Shown: positions 60,971-64,000 of the stretch, piece after piece
How positions within the stretch are numbered: position 1 is the first letter of the stretch
Layout of the letters: each line of letters starts with the position of its first letter
Source of the DNA: Liolophura sinensis
Lineage: Eukaryota > Mollusca > Polyplacophora > Chitonida > Chitonidae
Reading direction: 5' to 3'
NCBI RefSeq assembly: GCF_032854445.1
Contig: NC_088302.1
Coordinates: forward strand, 12,521,338 to 12,585,337
Length of the DNA: 64,000 nucleotides
Notes under the pieces: model-generated
Told to the model about the DNA's origin: nothing
The model's database searches: none
Seen by the model: only the letters and a program-made list of their open reading frames with translations
Translations under genes and position numbers: made by a program

Positions 60971-63900
60971 GATAAAATGCCTGATTTTAATCACACCGCA
61001 TAATTCACCAAGATAAAATGCCTGATTTTAGTCACACCGCATAATTCACCAAGATAAAATGCCTGATTATAGTCACACCGCATAATTCACCAAGATAAAA
61101 TGCCTGATTACAGTCACACCGCGCAATTCACCAAGATAAAATGCCTGGTTATAGTCACACCGCATAATTCACCAAGATAAAATGCCTGATTACAGTCACA
61201 CCGCATAATTCACCAAGATAAAATGCCTGATTACAGTCACACCGCGCAATTCACCAAGATAAAATGCCTGATTATAGTCACACCGCATAATTCACCAAGA
61301 TAAAATGCCTGATTACAGTCACACCGCGCAATTCACCAAGATAAAATGCCTGGTTATAGTCACACCGCATAATTCACCAAGATAAAATGCCTGATTACAG
61401 TCACACCGCATAATTCACCAAGATAAAACGCCTGATTACAGTCACACCGCGCCATTCACCAAGATAAAATGCCTGATTACAGTCACACCGCGCAATTCAC
61501 CAAGATAAAATGCCTGATTTTAATCACACCGCATAATTCACCAAGATAAAATGCCTGGTTATAGTCACACCGCATAATTCACCAAGATAAAATGCCTGAT
61601 TTTAATCACACCGCATAATTCACCAAGATAAAATGCCTGATTATAGTCACACCGCATAATTCACCAAGATAAAATGCCTGATTACAGTCACACCGCGCAA
61701 TTCACCAAGATAAAATGCCTGATTATAGTCACACCGCATAATTCACCAAGATAAAATGCCTGATTTTAATCACACCGCACCATTCACCAAGATAAAATGC
61801 CTGATTATAGTCACACCGCGCAATTCACCAAGATAAAATGCCTGATTACAGTCACACCGCGCAATTCACCAAGATAAAATGCCTGGTTATAGTCACACCG
61901 CATAATTCACCAAGATAAAATGCCTGATTACAGTCACACCGCATAATTCACCAAGATAAAATGCCTGGTTATAGTCACACCGCGCAATTCACCAAGATAA
62001 AATGCCTGATTACAGTCACACCGCGCAATTCACCAAGATAAAATGCCTGATTACAGTCACACCGCATAATTCACCAAGATAAAATGCCTGATTTTAATCA
62101 CACCGCACCATTCACCAAGATAAAATGCCTGATTATAGTCACACCGCGCAATTCACCAAGATAAAATGCCTGATTACAGTCACACCGTGCAATTCACCAA
62201 GATAAAATGCCTGGTTATAGTCACACCGCATAATTCACCAAGAAAAAATGCCTGATTACAGTCACACCGCATAATTCACCAAGATAAAATGCCTGGTTAT
62301 AGTCACACCGCGCAATTCACCAAGATAAAATGCCTAATTACAGTCACACCGCATAATTCACCAAGATAAAATGCCTGATTACAATCACACCGCGCCATTC
62401 ACCAAGATAAAATGCCTGGTTATAGTCACACCGCATAATTCACCAAGATAAAATGCCTGATTACAGTCACACCGCATAATTCACCAAGATAAAATGCCTG
62501 ATTACAGTCACACCGCGCATTTCACCAAGATAAAATGCCTGATTATAGTCACACCGCATAATTCACCAAGATAAAATGCCTGATTACAGTCACACCGCGC
62601 AATTCACCAAGATAAAATGCCTGGTTATAGTCACACCGCATAATTCACCAAGATAAAATGCCTGATTACAGTCACACCGCATAATTCACCAAGATAAAAC
62701 GCCTGATTACAGTCACACCGCATAATTCACCAAGATAAAATGCCTGATTACAGTCACACCGCACAATTCACCAAGATAAAATGCCTGATTTTAATCACAC
62801 CGCATAATTCACCAAGATAAAATGCCTGGTTATAGTCACACCGCATAATTCACCAAGATAAAATGCCTGATTTTAATCACACCGCATAATTCACCAAGAT
62901 AAAATGCCTGGTTATAGTCACACCGCATAATTCACCAAGATAAAATGCCTGATTGCAGTCACACCGCACAATTCACCAAGATAAAATGCCTGATTATAGT
63001 CACACCGCATAATTCACCAAGATAAAATGCCTGATTTTAATCACACCGCACCATTCACCAAGATAAAATGCCTGATTATAGTCACACCGCGCAATTCACC
63101 AAGATAAAATGCCTGATTACAGTCACACCGCGCAATTCACCAAGATAAAATGCCTGGTTATAGTCACACCGCATAATTCACCAAGAAAAAATGCCTGATT
63201 ACAGTCACACCGCATAATTCACCAAGATAAAATGCCTGGTTATAGTCACACCGCGCAATTCACCAAGATAAAATGCCTGATTACAGTCACACCGCGCAAT
63301 TCACCAAGATAAAATGCCTGATTACAGTCACACCGCATAATTCACCAAGATAAAATGCCTGATTTTAATCACACCGCACCATTCACCAAGATAAAATGCC
63401 TGATTATAGTCACACCGCGCAATTCACCAAGATAAAATGCCTGATTACAGTCACACCGCGCAATTCACCAAGATAAAATGCCTGGTTATAGTCACACCGC
63501 ATAATTCACCAAGAAAAAATGCCTGATTACAGTCACACCGCATAATTCACCAAGATAAAATGCCTGGTTATAGTCACACCGCGCAATTCACCAAGATAAA
63601 ATGCCTGATTACAGTCACACCGCATAATTCACCAAGATAAAATGCCTGATTACAATCACACCGCGCCATTCACCAAGATAAAATGCCTGGTTATAGTCAC
63701 ACCGCGCAATTCACCAAGATAAAATGCCTGATTACAGTCACACCGCGCCATTCACCAAGATAAAATGCCTGATTACAGTCACACCGCGCAATTCACCAAG
63801 ATAAAATGCCTGATTTTAATCACACCGCATAATTCACCAAGATAAAATGCCTGGTTATAGTCACACCGCATAATTCACCAAGATAAAATGCCTGATTTTA

Positions 63901-64000
63901 ATCACACCGCATAATTCACCAAGATAAAATGCCTGGTTATAGTCACACCGCATAATTCACCAAGATAAAATGCCTGATTGCAGTCACACCGCGCAATTCA
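60971..64000 (+). repeat. 41-bp satellite, about 74 copies, higher-order organised
   Basis: The monomer is GATAAAATGCCTGATTACAG followed by TCACACCGCATAATTCACCA and A, exactly 41 bp. No monomer-length change was noticed over 3,030 bases. Variable positions are the centre (TTTTAATC, TTATAGTC, TTACAGTC, GGTTATAGTC) and the tail (ATAATT, GCAATT, GCCATT, ACCATT). Coding the variants in order shows an 8-monomer cycle nested in a 31-monomer cycle. The array runs off the right edge. No open frame persists and no function is claimed. Confidence 0.97.

Noticed and set aside
60971-64000. Regularly spaced repeats resembling a CRISPR array
   Set aside because: Monomers are directly adjacent with no unique spacers, and the sequence is animal. 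It is a satellite.

Overview
This is eukaryotic, animal DNA. It has interrupted genes with GT-AG introns, polyadenylation-type signals, AT-rich non-coding DNA, tRNA-derived SINEs with target-site duplications, and a long satellite. It has no operons or bacterial-type genes. The SINE styles and the divergent DEG/ENaC channel suggest an invertebrate, most likely a lophotrochozoan such as a mollusc or brachiopod. That placement is from memory of family style, not a search.

Region 1 (1-4.8 kb) holds the 3' end of one recognisable gene on the + strand, a DEG/ENaC-superfamily cation channel. Three exons (368-1172, 2949-3040, 3971-4074) join with matching phases. They encode the end of the thumb, the last palm strand, the pore with its G-x-S selectivity filter and a short tail. 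The first exon carries about 210 extra residues where ASIC/ENaC-type channels have a short loop. The last intron contains two SINEs in inverted orientation.

Region 2 (about 4.8-47.5 kb) is a run of diverged, tandemly arranged segmental duplications. At least seven units of roughly 3.5-7 kb share the same blocks in the same order. The best-preserved pair is 4.79-9.48 kb and 11.01-15.03 kb. No intact gene is recognised, but two modules keep a reading frame across several units, so the array may descend from a duplicated gene now mostly decayed. One unit also has a two-exon coding-like model (40511-41160) interrupted by a single stop. SINE insertions, a 50-bp minisatellite and a 77-bp triplication sit inside individual units. 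Empty sites in sister units show that some insertions came after the duplications.

Region 3 (47.5-60.97 kb) is mostly unassigned DNA with a few SINEs and weak open frames, including a minus-strand stretch at 52.0-52.7 kb.

Region 4 (60,971 to the end) is a 41-bp satellite of about 74 copies without length changes. Monomer variants form a nested higher-order pattern: an 8-monomer cycle inside a 31-monomer cycle. It runs off the end of the window.
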